Source: Streptomyces cucumeris (GTDB lineage: Bacteria > Actinomycetota > Actinomycetes > Streptomycetales > Streptomycetaceae). Taken from it: DNA of 64,000 nt. Of this stretch, positions 8,229-16,966 are shown in pieces. The notes beneath the pieces were generated by a model. The model was not told the DNA's origin, made no database searches, and saw nothing but the letters and a program-made list of their open reading frames with translations. The stretch spans positions 1 through 64,000 of the forward strand of contig NZ_JANCLX010000025.1 in NCBI RefSeq assembly GCF_024295805.1. Reading direction: 5' to 3'. A program made the position numbers and the translations under genes. The stretch's first letter is position 1, and every line of letters starts with the position of its first letter.

Positions 8229-9430
8229 GGCGACACCCGCCCCTGAGACCAGGACCAGGCGTACACCCCGTCGTCGGCGGCCTGACCGACCTCACCCAGT
8301 TCCAGCGGTCGAAACGTGTCGACCATGACCGCCAGCTCGTCGAAGAACTCGGCCCCCAGGCTGCGCTCGACGGCGCCGGGCTGAGGTCCGTGCGCGTGGC
8401 CTCCCGGGTGCAGGGACACCGAGCCGGGACCGATTCCGGATCCCTTGCGGGCCTCGTAGTCACCGCCGACGTAGAACATCACCTCGTCGGAGTCGACGTT
8501 GGAGTGGTAGTAGGGCACGGGGACGGCCAGCGGGTGGTAGTCCACCTTGCGGGGCACGAAGTTGCAGATGACGAAGCCCGCCCCTTCGAAGACCTGGTGG
8601 GCTGGCGGCGGCTGGTGGATGCGCCCGGTGATCGGCTCGTAGTCCGAGATGTTGAACGCGTACGGGTAGAGACACCCGTCCCACCCGACCACGTCGAAGG
8701 GGTGGTCCGGCACGACGTGCACGGTTCCTGCCAGCCCGCCGGGACCGGATCCGCGGTGCTTGACGTAGACCTCGACGTCCTGCTCCTCCACCACGCGCGG
8801 GTCGGCGGGCACCCGCAGGTCGCGCTCGCAGTACGGCGTGTGCTCCAGAAACTGCCCGTAATGCGACAGGAACCGCCTTGCCGGGGTGATGTGGCTGTTC
8901 GCCTCGATCACGTACAGCCGGAGGGGGTACGGGCCGTCGGGCACCCACCGGTGTGTGGTGGCCCGGGGCAGGATCACGTAGTCGCCGGCTCCCACCCGCA
9001 GGTCGCCGAAGACTGTTTCCACCGTCCCTGAGCCCGACTCCACGAAGACGCACTCGTCGCCGGTCGCGTTCCGGTACAGCGGAGAGGGCCGGTCGGCGGC
9101 AACGTAGGCGATCCGCACGTCACCGTTGCCCAGGACCAGGCGCCGACCGGTCACCGCGTCGGCGGACTTCCCTGCCTGCCCGGGAAAGAGGTCGTGGAGC
9201 CGCAGATGCCGTGGCAGGAGGGGCTGGTTGGCGATGGTCGAGTGGTCGGGCAGTTCCCACGGTCGGGCGTCGGTGAGAGCCGACGGGATACCGACGTGGT
9301 ACAGCAGGGAGGAGTCCGAGGAGAAGCCCTCCTCGCCCATCAGCTCCTCGTAGTACAGCGTGCCCGCCGGGCCGCGGTGCTGGGTGTGGCGCTTGCGCGG
9401 GAGGTTCCCGACGCTGAGGTAATGAGCCAT
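8225..9430 (-). CDS. hmgA: Homogentisate 1,2-dioxygenase
   Basis: 401-aa non-haem Fe(II) cupin dioxygenase that opens the ring of homogentisate to give maleylacetoacetate. The C-terminal half has the iron ligands: YYHSNVDSDEVMFYVGG supplies the first His and the Glu, and LHPGGHAHGPQPG supplies the second His region. WDGCLYPYAFNISDYEP is also a family signature. Length is slightly below the usual 430-440 aa, as is common in actinobacteria. It lies 42 bases after hppD and overlaps the next gene by ATGA. Its place in the pathway follows directly from HppD upstream and FahA downstream. Confidence 0.95.
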   Translation of the reverse strand: MAHYLSVGNLPRKRHTQHRGPAGTLYYEELMGEEGFSSDSSLLYHVGIPSALTDARPWELPDHSTIANQPLLPRHLRLHDLFPGQAGKSADAVTGRRLVLGNGDVRIAYVAADRPSPLYRNATGDECVFVESGSGTVETVFGDLRVGAGDYVILPRATTHRWVPDGPYPLRLYVIEANSHITPARRFLSHYGQFLEHTPYCERDLRVPADPRVVEEQDVEVYVKHRGSGPGGLAGTVHVVPDHPFDVVGWDGCLYPYAFNISDYEPITGRIHQPPPAHQVFEGAGFVICNFVPRKVDYHPLAVPVPYYHSNVDSDEVMFYVGGDYEARKGSGIGPGSVSLHPGGHAHGPQPGAVERSLGAEFFDELAVMVDTFRPLELGEVGQAADDGVYAWSWSQGRVSP

Positions 9431-9472
9431 CAGCTGCTCCTTGCAGGGGGTGTCGTATCGTGACCTGGGCGG

Positions 9473-10678
9473 CTAGAAGTTTCCGCGCCGCTCCTGCTCG
9501 CGCTCCAGGGCCTCGAAGAGCGCCCGGAAGTTGCCCTTGCCGAAGCCGAGCGAGCCGTGACGCTCGATGAACTCGAAGAAGACCGTGGGCCGGTCGCCGA
9601 TCGGCTTGGTGAAGATCTGCAGGAGGTAGCCGTCCTCGTCGCGGTCGACGAGGATGCCGCGCTTCTGCAACTCCTCGATGGGCACTCGCACTTCACCGAT
9701 ACGGGACCGCAACTGCGGTTCCTCGTAGTAGGAGTCCGGCGTGGCGAGGAACTCGACGCCCTCCGCGCGCAGGCAGTCGACGGTACGCAGGATGTCGTTC
9801 GTCGCCAGGGCCAGGTGCTGGGCGCCGGGGCCCTGGTAGAACTCCAAGTATTCGTCGATCTGGCTCTTCTTCTTGCCGACGGCCGGCTCGTTCAGCGGGA
9901 ACTTGACCCGATGGTTGCCGTTGGCCACCACCTTCGACATCAGCGCCGAGTACTCCGTCGCGATGTCGTCCCCGATGAACTCCGCCATGTTGGTGAAGCC
10001 CATGACGCGGTGGTAGAAGTCGACCCACTCGTCCATACGGCCCATCTCCACGTTGCCCACCACGTGATCCAGGGCCTGGAAGAGGCGCTTCGGCGCGTCC
10101 GGACGCTTGGTGTAGGAGGAGGCCCGCGCCACGTAGCCGGGCCGGTAGGAGCCCTGGTAGCGGGAACGGTCCACCAGACTGTGCCTGGTGTCGCCGTAGG
10201 TGGCGATGGCCGCGACCCGGAGCGTCCCGTGCTCGTCGGTGACATCGTGGGGTTCCTCCACCACGGTGGCGCCCTGGGCCCGGGCGTGCTCGACGCAGCG
10301 GTCGACGTCCGGCACCTCCAGAGCGATGTCGACGACTCCGTCCCCACGGCGGCGGTGGTGGTCGAGCAGCGGGCTGTCAGGGGCGACAGCGCCCTTGAGG
10401 ACGAACCTCACGGCACCGCTCTTGAGTACGTAGGCGTTGTGGTCCCGGTTGCCCGTCTCCGGACCCGAGTAGGCCACCAGCTCCATGCCCAGCGCCGACT
10501 GGAAGAAGTGCGCCGACTGTGTGGCGTTGCCGACCACCCACTCCACGGCGTCCCACCCGGTCACCGGAAAGGGGTCGGTCGAGTCGTCGTACGAGACGAG
10601 GCCGACCAGCTGCTTCAGCTCGTCGAGACAGAGGTTGGCCAGACGTTCCTGATCGGTGAGGTTCTGCTCAAGGCTCAT
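9473..10678 (-). CDS. hppD: 4-hydroxyphenylpyruvate dioxygenase
   Basis: 401-aa vicinal-oxygen-chelate dioxygenase converting 4-hydroxyphenylpyruvate to homogentisate. The two-domain fold is evident: WVVGNATQSAHFF in the N-terminal domain, and iron ligands in FQALDHVVGNVEMG (His), GAQHLALATNDI (His) and PTVFFEFIER (Glu) in the C-terminal domain. The reading frame extends further upstream to 10807, but the ATG at 10678 is preceded by GGAGG four bases away and matches the usual start of the actinobacterial enzyme, so I use it. It is the first gene of the tyrosine catabolic run and diverges from an Lrp/AsnC regulator, the likely controller. Confidence 0.95.
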   Translation of the reverse strand: MSLEQNLTDQERLANLCLDELKQLVGLVSYDDSTDPFPVTGWDAVEWVVGNATQSAHFFQSALGMELVAYSGPETGNRDHNAYVLKSGAVRFVLKGAVAPDSPLLDHHRRRGDGVVDIALEVPDVDRCVEHARAQGATVVEEPHDVTDEHGTLRVAAIATYGDTRHSLVDRSRYQGSYRPGYVARASSYTKRPDAPKRLFQALDHVVGNVEMGRMDEWVDFYHRVMGFTNMAEFIGDDIATEYSALMSKVVANGNHRVKFPLNEPAVGKKKSQIDEYLEFYQGPGAQHLALATNDILRTVDCLRAEGVEFLATPDSYYEEPQLRSRIGEVRVPIEELQKRGILVDRDEDGYLLQIFTKPIGDRPTVFFEFIERHGSLGFGKGNFRALFEALEREQERRGNF

Positions 10679-10737
10679 GGTTCCTCCGTTGGCTGGATAC
10701 CGAAGATGCGGTGAGGATGGGCGGGAGTATGAGTCCA

Positions 10738-10787
10738 TGAGCAGATCGATGTGCAACATGTTAAGTTGCTGCTGGGCAAGCTGCTCA
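10738..10787. promoter_or_regulatory. Divergent hppD/lrp control region with inverted repeats
   Basis: The 188-base gap between hppD and the divergent Lrp/AsnC gene contains two nested inverted repeats: TGAGCAG (10738-10744) pairing with CTGCTCA (10781-10787), and GCAAC (10753-10757) pairing with GTTGC (10765-10769). Lrp/AsnC regulators typically bind palindromic sites and autoregulate. Binding here is inferred from position and symmetry only. Confidence 0.45.
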
Positions 10788-10866
10788 TTTCTGCTACCGA
10801 AACTCACTTGGTGCTATACAGAGCGCATAGCTAATGCACTTCGATTGGGAACGAGGGTGACTTGCC

Positions 10867-11406
10867 GTGTTCGACGAACTCGATGTGGCCCTGCTGAAGA
10901 CGCTCAGGGATCACCCCCGGGCGGGACAGCTGGAAGTGTCCCGGCTGACCGGTGTGGCACGAGCGACCGTTCAGGCGCGCATCCACAAACTGGAGAGCGC
11001 GGGCATCGTCACCGGTTATGGGCCGGACGTCGATCTGCGCGCCGCCGGCTACACCGTGCAGGCCTTCGTGACGCTGGAGATCGCGCAAGGCGCCCTGGAC
11101 GCCGTCCAGGGCGAGCTGGAGGGCCATCCCTCCGTCGTGGAAGCCTTCGCCACCACGGGAACGGGTGACGTCCTGTGCCGGATGGCCGCCCGCAGCCAGG
11201 AAGAGCTCCAGCAGGCGCTGCTGGACATCAACCGCTCACCGAACATCGCGCGCTCCATGAGCGTGGTGATTCTTTCGACTGTGGTCGAGACTCGTTCCCT
11301 GCCGCTGCTCGAAGCGCACGCACGCGCCGGGGGACGAGCCCCGGCCTACCGCCGTGCCCACCGCGCACCGGGTGGGAGGCGTGCGGCGGACGACCGGGAG
11401 GCCTGA
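10867..11406 (+). CDS. Lrp/AsnC-family transcriptional regulator
   Basis: 179-aa regulator with GTG start. Residues 1-60 form the AsnC-type winged HTH (LDVALLKTLRDHPRAG, then RLTGVARATVQARIHKLESA). Residues about 65-145 form the RAM/ligand-binding ACT-like domain (VTLEIAQGALDAVQGELE, ATTGTGDVLCRMA). The last 30 or so residues are an Arg/Ala/Gly-rich tail not usual in the family. It diverges from hppD across 188 bases, so control of tyrosine catabolism in response to an aromatic amino acid or keto acid is likely. It could also control the P450 fusion gene 180 bases downstream. Confidence 0.88.
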   Translation: MFDELDVALLKTLRDHPRAGQLEVSRLTGVARATVQARIHKLESAGIVTGYGPDVDLRAAGYTVQAFVTLEIAQGALDAVQGELEGHPSVVEAFATTGTGDVLCRMAARSQEELQQALLDINRSPNIARSMSVVILSTVVETRSLPLLEAHARAGGRAPAYRRAHRAPGGRRAADDREA

Positions 11407-11586
11407 GGGCATCCGGCGCCCGCGGACGGCCGGATGTGCTCCATCCCCAGGGGTTGCTTGCCGCTTGTGCAGAAGAACGCGGCCCGCACGGAACGATCGT
11501 TCAGCCCTTCGCGGAGTATTCAGCCGATCGATCATCACTGAGAGGCCCCGCGGCTCGATCGGTCCATCAGCGGTCACTCTTGCGCC

Positions 11587-13770
11587 ATGAGGACACCGAC
11601 TTCCACGACCGGGTCGGCCAAGCGGGCTTCGCTCGGTGCGGCCATCACGATCGAAGCCCTTGACGACGACCCGTTTACCATCTATCAGCGCCTCCGCGAC
11701 GAGGAGCCTGTCGCGTGGGTTCCCGCGGCCCATGCCTATCTGATCACGAGGTGGGACGACGTCCACCGCGTCTGCCGCGACGCCGAGACGTTCAGCGCCG
11801 CGGTCCATGACTCCCCTCTGTCACAGTCGATCGGACCGAACCTCCTGCACAGCGACGGCGCGTATCACGATCGTCTGCGCGCACCGTTGACGGAAGGCCT
11901 GCGCCCCTCGGTGATCAAACGGACCATGGAAGGCGCCATCCAGGACACTGTCCGCGGTCTGCTCGCGGAATTCCGTCCTGGCGAGGTGGTGGACCTCGTC
12001 ACCGGATTCGCCCAGACCCTCGCTGTTCGAGTCCTGCAGAGGGTGACCGGGCTGCCCGAGATACCCGTCGCGGTGTTTACGGAATGGGTGGACGGGATCG
12101 CCGCTGGCGCCGCCAACTACGAGCGTGACCCGGACAAGCAGCGGCGAGCGGACGAGGCAAGCGCCGCCGTGGACGACATGCTGCGCGACCAGCTGCGACT
12201 CGGCCCGAAGCCGGGCACTTTGCTGGCGGGCCTCACGGCGAGCGGTGCCACGTTCGAAGAGATCGCCGCAACGACCAAGCTGCTGATCATCGGCGGCATG
12301 CAGGAGCCGCGAGACCTGTTCGGGCACGCCCTCATCGCCTACCTGACCGACCCTGCCGTCCGTCAGGAGATCGACCGGGACAAGACCATGATCGCCCGCC
12401 TGATCGAGGAGGCTCTCCGGATCGGCGCTCCGGTGGGAACCGTCACCAGGCGGGTGACCAAGCCGACCCGCGTTGCGGGGCAGCTCCTGGACGAGGGGTC
12501 GCTCGTCCTCGCCGTCCTCGCATCCGCGAACCGGGACCCCAGGCACTGGGACGAGCCGGACGAGTTCCGTCTGCTGCGTGAGCACAACCAGCATCTGTCG
12601 TTCAGCGCGGGGGTGCACGCATGTGTGGGCTCCATGCTGGCACGTGCTCAGGCACACACGGCGCTGGAAGAGTTCCTCACGGCCTACCCGGCCATCCAGC
12701 TCGCCGAAGAACCGGTGATCCGAGGGTGGGAGTTCCGAGGCCCGACCCAGTTGAAGGTCAGGCTCGGAAACGCGTCCGGACCGTCGGTCGGCGCTCTGGC
12801 CGTTGCCGCTCACTCCGCGCCTGCCGTCCCGCTGCGCGTTCTCGACATCGACAGATCCAGCGGTGACGCGGCGATCATCACCGTCGGGCGTGAAAAGGGC
12901 GGCGAGCTGCCTCCATGGACCCCCGGAGCGCATGTCGATCTCACGTTCGATCACGCCGGGCAAACGTTTCGCAGATCCTACTCACTGTGCGGTGACCCCG
13001 CCGACCGATCCACATGGCGTTTCGGCGTACGCAGGGCCGCTCAGTCGCGCGGCGGCTCGGCATTCCTCGTCGAAGAGCTCATGACAGGCGCCCGCCTGGA
13101 AGCGGCGCCGCCCCGCAACGCCTTCGCACTGACCCCCGCCCCCGCCTGCCTCCTGGTAGCAGGGGGGATCGGCATCACTCCGCTGCTTCCTATGGCCCGG
13201 TCCTTGGCGGCGTCCGGCGCGTCGTGGCAGCTCCTGTACATCGGCCGAGACCGGGACTCGATGCCCTTTCTCGACGAAGTGGAAGCACTGGGCCCCGCAG
13301 CCGAGATATGGACGACCAAGGACCGAGGCCGACCGGTCTTGACGGAATGGCTGGGCTCCCTGCCACAGGGCGGTGAGGTGTACGCCTGCGGCCCCTCAGG
13401 GCTGCTGGACGAACTCGCGGCCTCGGTCACCGGGTACTCCGGTATCAGCCTGCGTGTGGAGCGGTTCGGCTCATCGGCCGGCGCCGCCGCAGCGTCCGGC
13501 GGCCGGGCGTTCAGCGTCCGACTGGCTCGCGCCCAGAAGGAGCTCATGGTTCCGGCTGACAGGACACTCCTTGAGACGCTGGAAGAGGCCGGGGTCATGA
13601 TACCGTCCACCTGCCGCGAAGGTATCTGCGGATCGTGCGAGACTGCGGTCCTGGAAGGTGCGGTGGATCACCGCGACCAGGTGCTCTCCGACGAAGAGAA
13701 GGAGCGAGGCGACCTCATGCTCGTCTGTGTGTCCCGATGCAGAGGCGAACACCTGACCCTCGACCTCTGA
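11587..13770 (+). CDS. Self-sufficient cytochrome P450 fused to a phthalate-dioxygenase-type reductase
   Basis: 727-aa natural fusion. The P450 domain (about 1-395) has the K-helix ExxR as E275-A-L-R278 and the haem loop FSAGVHACVG with Cys346 as axial ligand. The I-helix reads IIGGMQEPRD (about 234-243), lacking the usual acidic-Thr pair. Residues about 415-620 form an FMN/NADH oxidoreductase (FRRSYSLCG flavin motif, LLVAGGIGITPLLPMA nucleotide motif, YACGPSGLL). Residues about 635-727 form a plant-type [2Fe-2S] domain with Cys676, Cys681, Cys684 and Cys714. This is the CYP116B/P450RhF-like layout, in which electrons pass NADH-FMN-FeS-haem in one chain. The substrate is unknown; aromatic catabolic neighbours hint at an aromatic compound. 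It is flanked on both sides by Lrp/AsnC genes. Confidence 0.92.
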   Translation: MRTPTSTTGSAKRASLGAAITIEALDDDPFTIYQRLRDEEPVAWVPAAHAYLITRWDDVHRVCRDAETFSAAVHDSPLSQSIGPNLLHSDGAYHDRLRAPLTEGLRPSVIKRTMEGAIQDTVRGLLAEFRPGEVVDLVTGFAQTLAVRVLQRVTGLPEIPVAVFTEWVDGIAAGAANYERDPDKQRRADEASAAVDDMLRDQLRLGPKPGTLLAGLTASGATFEEIAATTKLLIIGGMQEPRDLFGHALIAYLTDPAVRQEIDRDKTMIARLIEEALRIGAPVGTVTRRVTKPTRVAGQLLDEGSLVLAVLASANRDPRHWDEPDEFRLLREHNQHLSFSAGVHACVGSMLARAQAHTALEEFLTAYPAIQLAEEPVIRGWEFRGPTQLKVRLGNASGPSVGALAVAAHSAPAVPLRVLDIDRSSGDAAIITVGREKGGELPPWTPGAHVDLTFDHAGQTFRRSYSLCGDPADRSTWRFGVRRAAQSRGGSAFLVEELMTGARLEAAPPRNAFALTPAPACLLVAGGIGITPLLPMARSLAASGASWQLLYIGRDRDSMPFLDEVEALGPAAEIWTTKDRGRPVLTEWLGSLPQGGEVYACGPSGLLDELAASVTGYSGISLRVERFGSSAGAAAASGGRAFSVRLARAQKELMVPADRTLLETLEEAGVMIPSTCREGICGSCETAVLEGAVDHRDQVLSDEEKERGDLMLVCVSRCRGEHLTLDL

Positions 13771-13789
13771 GGCGTGCCGAGGAATCCGC

Positions 13790-14245
13790 GTGGAGCTGGA
13801 CGACATTGATCTGGCCCTGCTGCGTGCACTGAACGCGGACGGGCGCCTGTCCGCATCCGAGCTGGCCGCAAAAGCGAACGTGTCACGTGGCACGGTGTAC
13901 TCACGTCTGGAGAGGCTTCAGCGGGCAGGAGTGATCCGCGGCTTCACGGTTGATGTGGACGAACACAGGCTGGGCCTGGAAGTCACGGCTCTCGTGCTGG
14001 TCTCCGCCGGCCAGTTCAGATGGCGGGAGATGAGCAGTGAACTGGCGGCCCTGCCTGAGGTCCAGTTCGCGGGGTACCTCACGGGCGGCTTCGACATCGT
14101 GCTCCTCGTGAGGGTTCGCGACACGGACGCCCTGCGCGCTCTTGTATTCGAAAAGCTGCAGAGCATCCAGGGGGTGAGATCGACACAGACCCTGACGGTC
14201 GTCGAAGAGGTGGTGGACCGGCCCAACATCATTCCCACCGAATGA
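13790..14245 (+). CDS. Lrp/AsnC-family transcriptional regulator (second)
   Basis: 151-aa regulator starting at GTG, 19 bases after the P450-fusion stop, so probably co-transcribed with it. The N-terminal HTH (DIDLALLRALNADGRLS, then ELAAKANVSRGTVYSRLERL) and the ACT/RAM domain (LEVTALVLVSAGQFRWREM, GYLTGGFDIVLLVRVRD) are complete, and the length is standard. It may sense the P450 substrate or product and control this gene pair. It differs clearly from the Lrp gene upstream of the P450, so it is not a recent tandem duplicate. Confidence 0.88.
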   Translation: MELDDIDLALLRALNADGRLSASELAAKANVSRGTVYSRLERLQRAGVIRGFTVDVDEHRLGLEVTALVLVSAGQFRWREMSSELAALPEVQFAGYLTGGFDIVLLVRVRDTDALRALVFEKLQSIQGVRSTQTLTVVEEVVDRPNIIPTE

Positions 14246-14494
14246 TGCCGGGCGCCCCAGTTCGGTCACATTCCGGGTTTCCCTGAGCCGTCACCGCGCG
14301 GCTCACCGACGACGACCGCATCGCCGCCTGCACCCCGACCGGAGGCAAACCAGGCGGGCGCGGCTGTCGGGCGGTCGGCGAAGACCTGCGTTCCGCGCAG
14401 TCACAATTGCGGCTACGACAGCCCAAGAGTTGCTGGCCATTCCGGGTGGTAGGTGCAAATCGTCGCCGCGGCAGGTTCCGGCGGCAGCTCCGTC

Positions 14495-14690
14495 TCAATG
14501 CTGGTCTTTTCGAAGAACTCGCGGCCGCCAGTAGGCCTTCTCCGGGTTGATGACGCGCAGGTGCACGAACTGCGTCAGCACCGCAGGGTCGCGCTCTTCG
14601 CTGAACCGCAGCACCCCCAAAGCCCTTTCCGATACGGGAACTTGGTCCTCACCGTCGTCGTCCTGGCCGTCCTCTTCGCCAACGCCGCAC
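14495..14690 (-). pseudogene. Unidentified coding remnant
   Basis: On the minus strand a frame without a plausible start reads SERALGVLRFSEERD, then LTQFVHLRVINPEKAYW, and stops at 14495. The composition is protein-like, but no complete gene surrounds it and I do not recognise the family. The rest of 14246-14494 shows nothing I can support. The segment lies next to another decayed minus-strand fragment (14732-15005) and may be debris of the same lost locus. Confidence 0.35.
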
Positions 14691-14731
14691 TACCAGCGCC
14701 GAGGCGATGATCTACTGGTCGATGACCCTGC

Positions 14732-15005
14732 TCATGACCCGCCGCCTGGCCCTCTCACCCCGCGGGCGAGCGTGAACCGGCCCGGCGCCGGCTCGGCCAG
14801 CCAGCCCCGCGCGACCAGGCGTTTCGCCTTCGACCTCAGCGCCTCCACCCGCGCCGGAACCACGTCCATGCCGAACAAGGTGGCCATCTCCTGGCAGGTC
14901 AGCGGCCCCTGCCCCAGCCGGGTCCGCTCCGCGAGCGCGGTGAGGATGCGCTGGGCCCTGGCGGTGGCTTCTCGGATGGGTGAGCGTCGGGCGGGGTGGA
15001 GTCCT
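14732..15005 (-). pseudogene. C-terminal fragment of a helix-turn-helix protein
   Basis: A start-less minus-strand frame reads as a winged-HTH-like segment: ILTALAERTRLGQGPLTCQE, then ATLFGMDVVPARVEALRSKA and KRLVARGWLAEPAPGRFTLA, before a TGA at 14732. Such C-terminal segments occur in Streptomyces next to transposase genes. The N-terminal part is missing, apparently cut away near the end of the adjacent TetR gene. It is probably non-functional. Confidence 0.5.
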
Positions 15006-15007
15006 GG

Positions 15008-15613
15008 CTACTGTCCGACCGTGCCGGTGAAGTTCCCGGAGGGGCAGGTGACGGCCCAGGCTGCCTCGATCATCCGGAAGATCTCGTCCAACGCGGCGTC
15101 CGGATCGGGCGCCTCACGGGCCAGTGAGTAGGCGTCGATCACGAACCTCGCGATCGTCCGGCTCGCCGTTGTGGTCTGTGACAGGTCGGGGTCGGCGGCG
15201 ATGGCCTTTGCCAGCGACTCCGCGTGGCGCAGCCTCATCGACTCCTCGTACTCCCGTAGGGCGGGAGACTCGTCGATCATGCGCCAGATCGGGGTGGCGC
15301 CGTCCGCCGTGCAATGTCGGACCAGGGACTGGATCTCGCGGCGCAGCGCGGGGATGAGCGGCTCATCCGGGGCCCGGTCGGTGACCGCCTGGGTGAGGCG
15401 TTGTTCGAAGTCGTCGTCCTGCTCGAACACCAGGGCCTCTTTTGAGGCGAAGTGGGAGAAGAGCGTGGTGACGGCCACGTCGGCCTCAGCGGCCACGTCA
15501 CGGATTCCCACTGCGTCGTACCCGCGCTCCAGGAACAGCCGCAGGGCCGTGTCGGCGATCTTCTGGCGGGTCGCGGCCTTCTTGCGCTCACGGCGTCCGG
15601 GCGGCACGGTCAT
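15008..15613 (-). CDS. TetR/AcrR-family repressor
   Basis: 201-aa regulator. Residues about 8-60 are the TetR HTH (KKAATRQKIADTALRLFLER, then GIRDVAAEADVAVTTLFSHF). The rest is a helical ligand-binding domain of normal length. It is transcribed away from an NADP-dependent oxidoreductase gene across a 69-base gap with two perfect inverted repeats, a typical autoregulated repressor/target layout. The inducer is unknown; a quinone or reactive carbonyl would suit the target enzyme. Confidence 0.9.
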   Translation of the reverse strand: MTVPPGRRERKKAATRQKIADTALRLFLERGYDAVGIRDVAAEADVAVTTLFSHFASKEALVFEQDDDFEQRLTQAVTDRAPDEPLIPALRREIQSLVRHCTADGATPIWRMIDESPALREYEESMRLRHAESLAKAIAADPDLSQTTTASRTIARFVIDAYSLAREAPDPDAALDEIFRMIEAAWAVTCPSGNFTGTVGQ

Positions 15614-15628
15614 GCCCTGACGCTATCA

Positions 15629-15667
15629 GATACAGACCTGTATCAACTCCAAAAAGCTAACGGTTAG
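15629..15667. promoter_or_regulatory. Two palindromic candidate TetR operators
   Basis: The short gap between the TetR gene and the divergent oxidoreductase has two perfect inverted repeats: GATACAG-AC-CTGTATC at 15629-15644 and CTAAC-G-GTTAG at 15657-15667. The second lies 15 bases before the oxidoreductase ATG, where a bound repressor would block its promoter. Symmetry is seen directly; binding is inferred. Confidence 0.6.
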
Positions 15668-15682
15668 TGTTACGGTCGCCGC

Positions 15683-16576
15683 ATGAAGAAAGTGAGCTTC
15701 GCCGAGTTCGGCGGACCGGACGTTCTGCACCTCGTGGACGCCGAGGAGCCCCACGCGGGCCCAGGCCACATCCGCATCGCTGTACGGGCGGCGGGCGTGA
15801 ACCCCGTCGACTGGAGGATTCGTGAAGGCCAGAAGCTGGGAGCCCATCCGATCGAGTTGCCCTCCGGAGTCGGGCTGGACGCCGCCGGGGTGGTGGACGA
15901 AGTCGGCGAGGGCGTCGAGGAAGTCGAGGTCGGCGACCATGTGTTCGGCGAAGGTTCCAGCACCTATGCCGAGTTCGCCGTGCTGTCGGCCTGGGCCCGG
16001 ATGCCCGAGGGTGTGACGTTCGAGAACGCGGCCGGATACCCCTCGGTGGTGGAGACAGCACTGCGCATCATCCGCGAGGTCGGTGTGCAACCCGGGCAGA
16101 CACTGCTGGTCAGCGGCGCGTCCGGAGGAGTCGGCTCAGCGGTACTGCAGATCGCCCGCGACCGCGGCATCACCGTGATCGGCACGGCCGGCGCCGCGAA
16201 CCAGGACTATCTGCGCAGCCTGGGCGCCCTCGCCACGACGTATGGCGAGGGCTGGGTCGAGCGGGTGCGGCAGCTCGGCCATGTCGACGCCGCCCTCGAT
16301 CTGGCCGGCTCCGGCGTGATCCGCGGACTCGTCGACCTGACCGGGAACCCGCAGAAGGTCATCTCCATCGCCGATCTCGGCGCGCCGGAACTCGGTGTCC
16401 GATTCTCCGGCGTAGCCGGGAACGTGCCGGAAGCGCTCACCGTGGCCGCCGACCTCATCGCGCGGGGAAGACTCCATATCCCCATCGAGAAGTCGTACAC
16501 GCTCGCCGATGCCGCCACAGCGCACATCAACAGCCAAACAGGCCACACACGCGGACGCCGGGTCATCGTCACCTGA
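15683..16576 (+). CDS. NADP-dependent quinone-oxidoreductase-like MDR protein
   Basis: 297-aa zinc-independent medium-chain reductase. The N-terminal GroES-like domain has GVNPVDWRIREG and GVGLDAAGVVDEVGEGVE; no catalytic zinc cysteines are seen. The Rossmann domain has the quinone-reductase motif LLVSGASGGVGSAVLQIA near residue 140. The family reduces quinones or alpha,beta-unsaturated carbonyls with NADPH. It diverges from a TetR regulator with operator-like palindromes, so it is probably an inducible detoxification enzyme. The start follows directly from the operator region and gives the usual N-terminus. Confidence 0.88.
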   Translation: MKKVSFAEFGGPDVLHLVDAEEPHAGPGHIRIAVRAAGVNPVDWRIREGQKLGAHPIELPSGVGLDAAGVVDEVGEGVEEVEVGDHVFGEGSSTYAEFAVLSAWARMPEGVTFENAAGYPSVVETALRIIREVGVQPGQTLLVSGASGGVGSAVLQIARDRGITVIGTAGAANQDYLRSLGALATTYGEGWVERVRQLGHVDAALDLAGSGVIRGLVDLTGNPQKVISIADLGAPELGVRFSGVAGNVPEALTVAADLIARGRLHIPIEKSYTLADAATAHINSQTGHTRGRRVIVT

Positions 16577-16650
16577 AAGTGAGATGGCCGATCGGGCTCA
16601 CGTTTCGCCCATCACCACACCAACGACCGACCTGGTCAGCAGAGGTTGGG

Positions 16651-16874
16651 CTGTAGGCGTGAGGTGCTGGTCGACGGCAGGGTGGTGGCCGCCACCCGGA
16701 CGCGCCGCAACGCGCCGACGGAACTGGGGGGCGAGCTCGCCGAGGACGGCGCCCCCTCGCCCCTTCACCGTTCGCGTCGGGCTCACGGTTGTCCCCGGCG
16801 GTGAGCCCTTGTGCACCCTGGAGACCGGCGGGCAGTCGTATCTCATGCCGGTCCTCCCGCTCACCCGGGCCTGA
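16651..16874 (+). pseudogene. Frameshifted C-terminal remnant of an unidentified protein
   Basis: Two frames joined near 16760 read EVLVDGRVVAATRTRRNAP, then PFTVRVGLTVVPGGEP and LETGGQSYLMPVLPLTR before a stop. This beta-rich pattern resembles a conserved C-terminus but needs a frameshift and has no start. The rest of 16577-16966 shows nothing supportable. It is probably decayed. Confidence 0.3.
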
Positions 16875-16966
16875 ACGGTGGCCCGCCGAGCCCATGCCCC
16901 CGGCCGAGCCGTGGGCCCGCCGGCGCGAGACCGCGGCCGGCCACCGGTCCGGCCCGAGACGCGCCC

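Noticed and set aside
11821..12963. 380-aa minus-strand open frame
   Set aside because: Antisense to the P450 domain, whose motifs are unambiguous.
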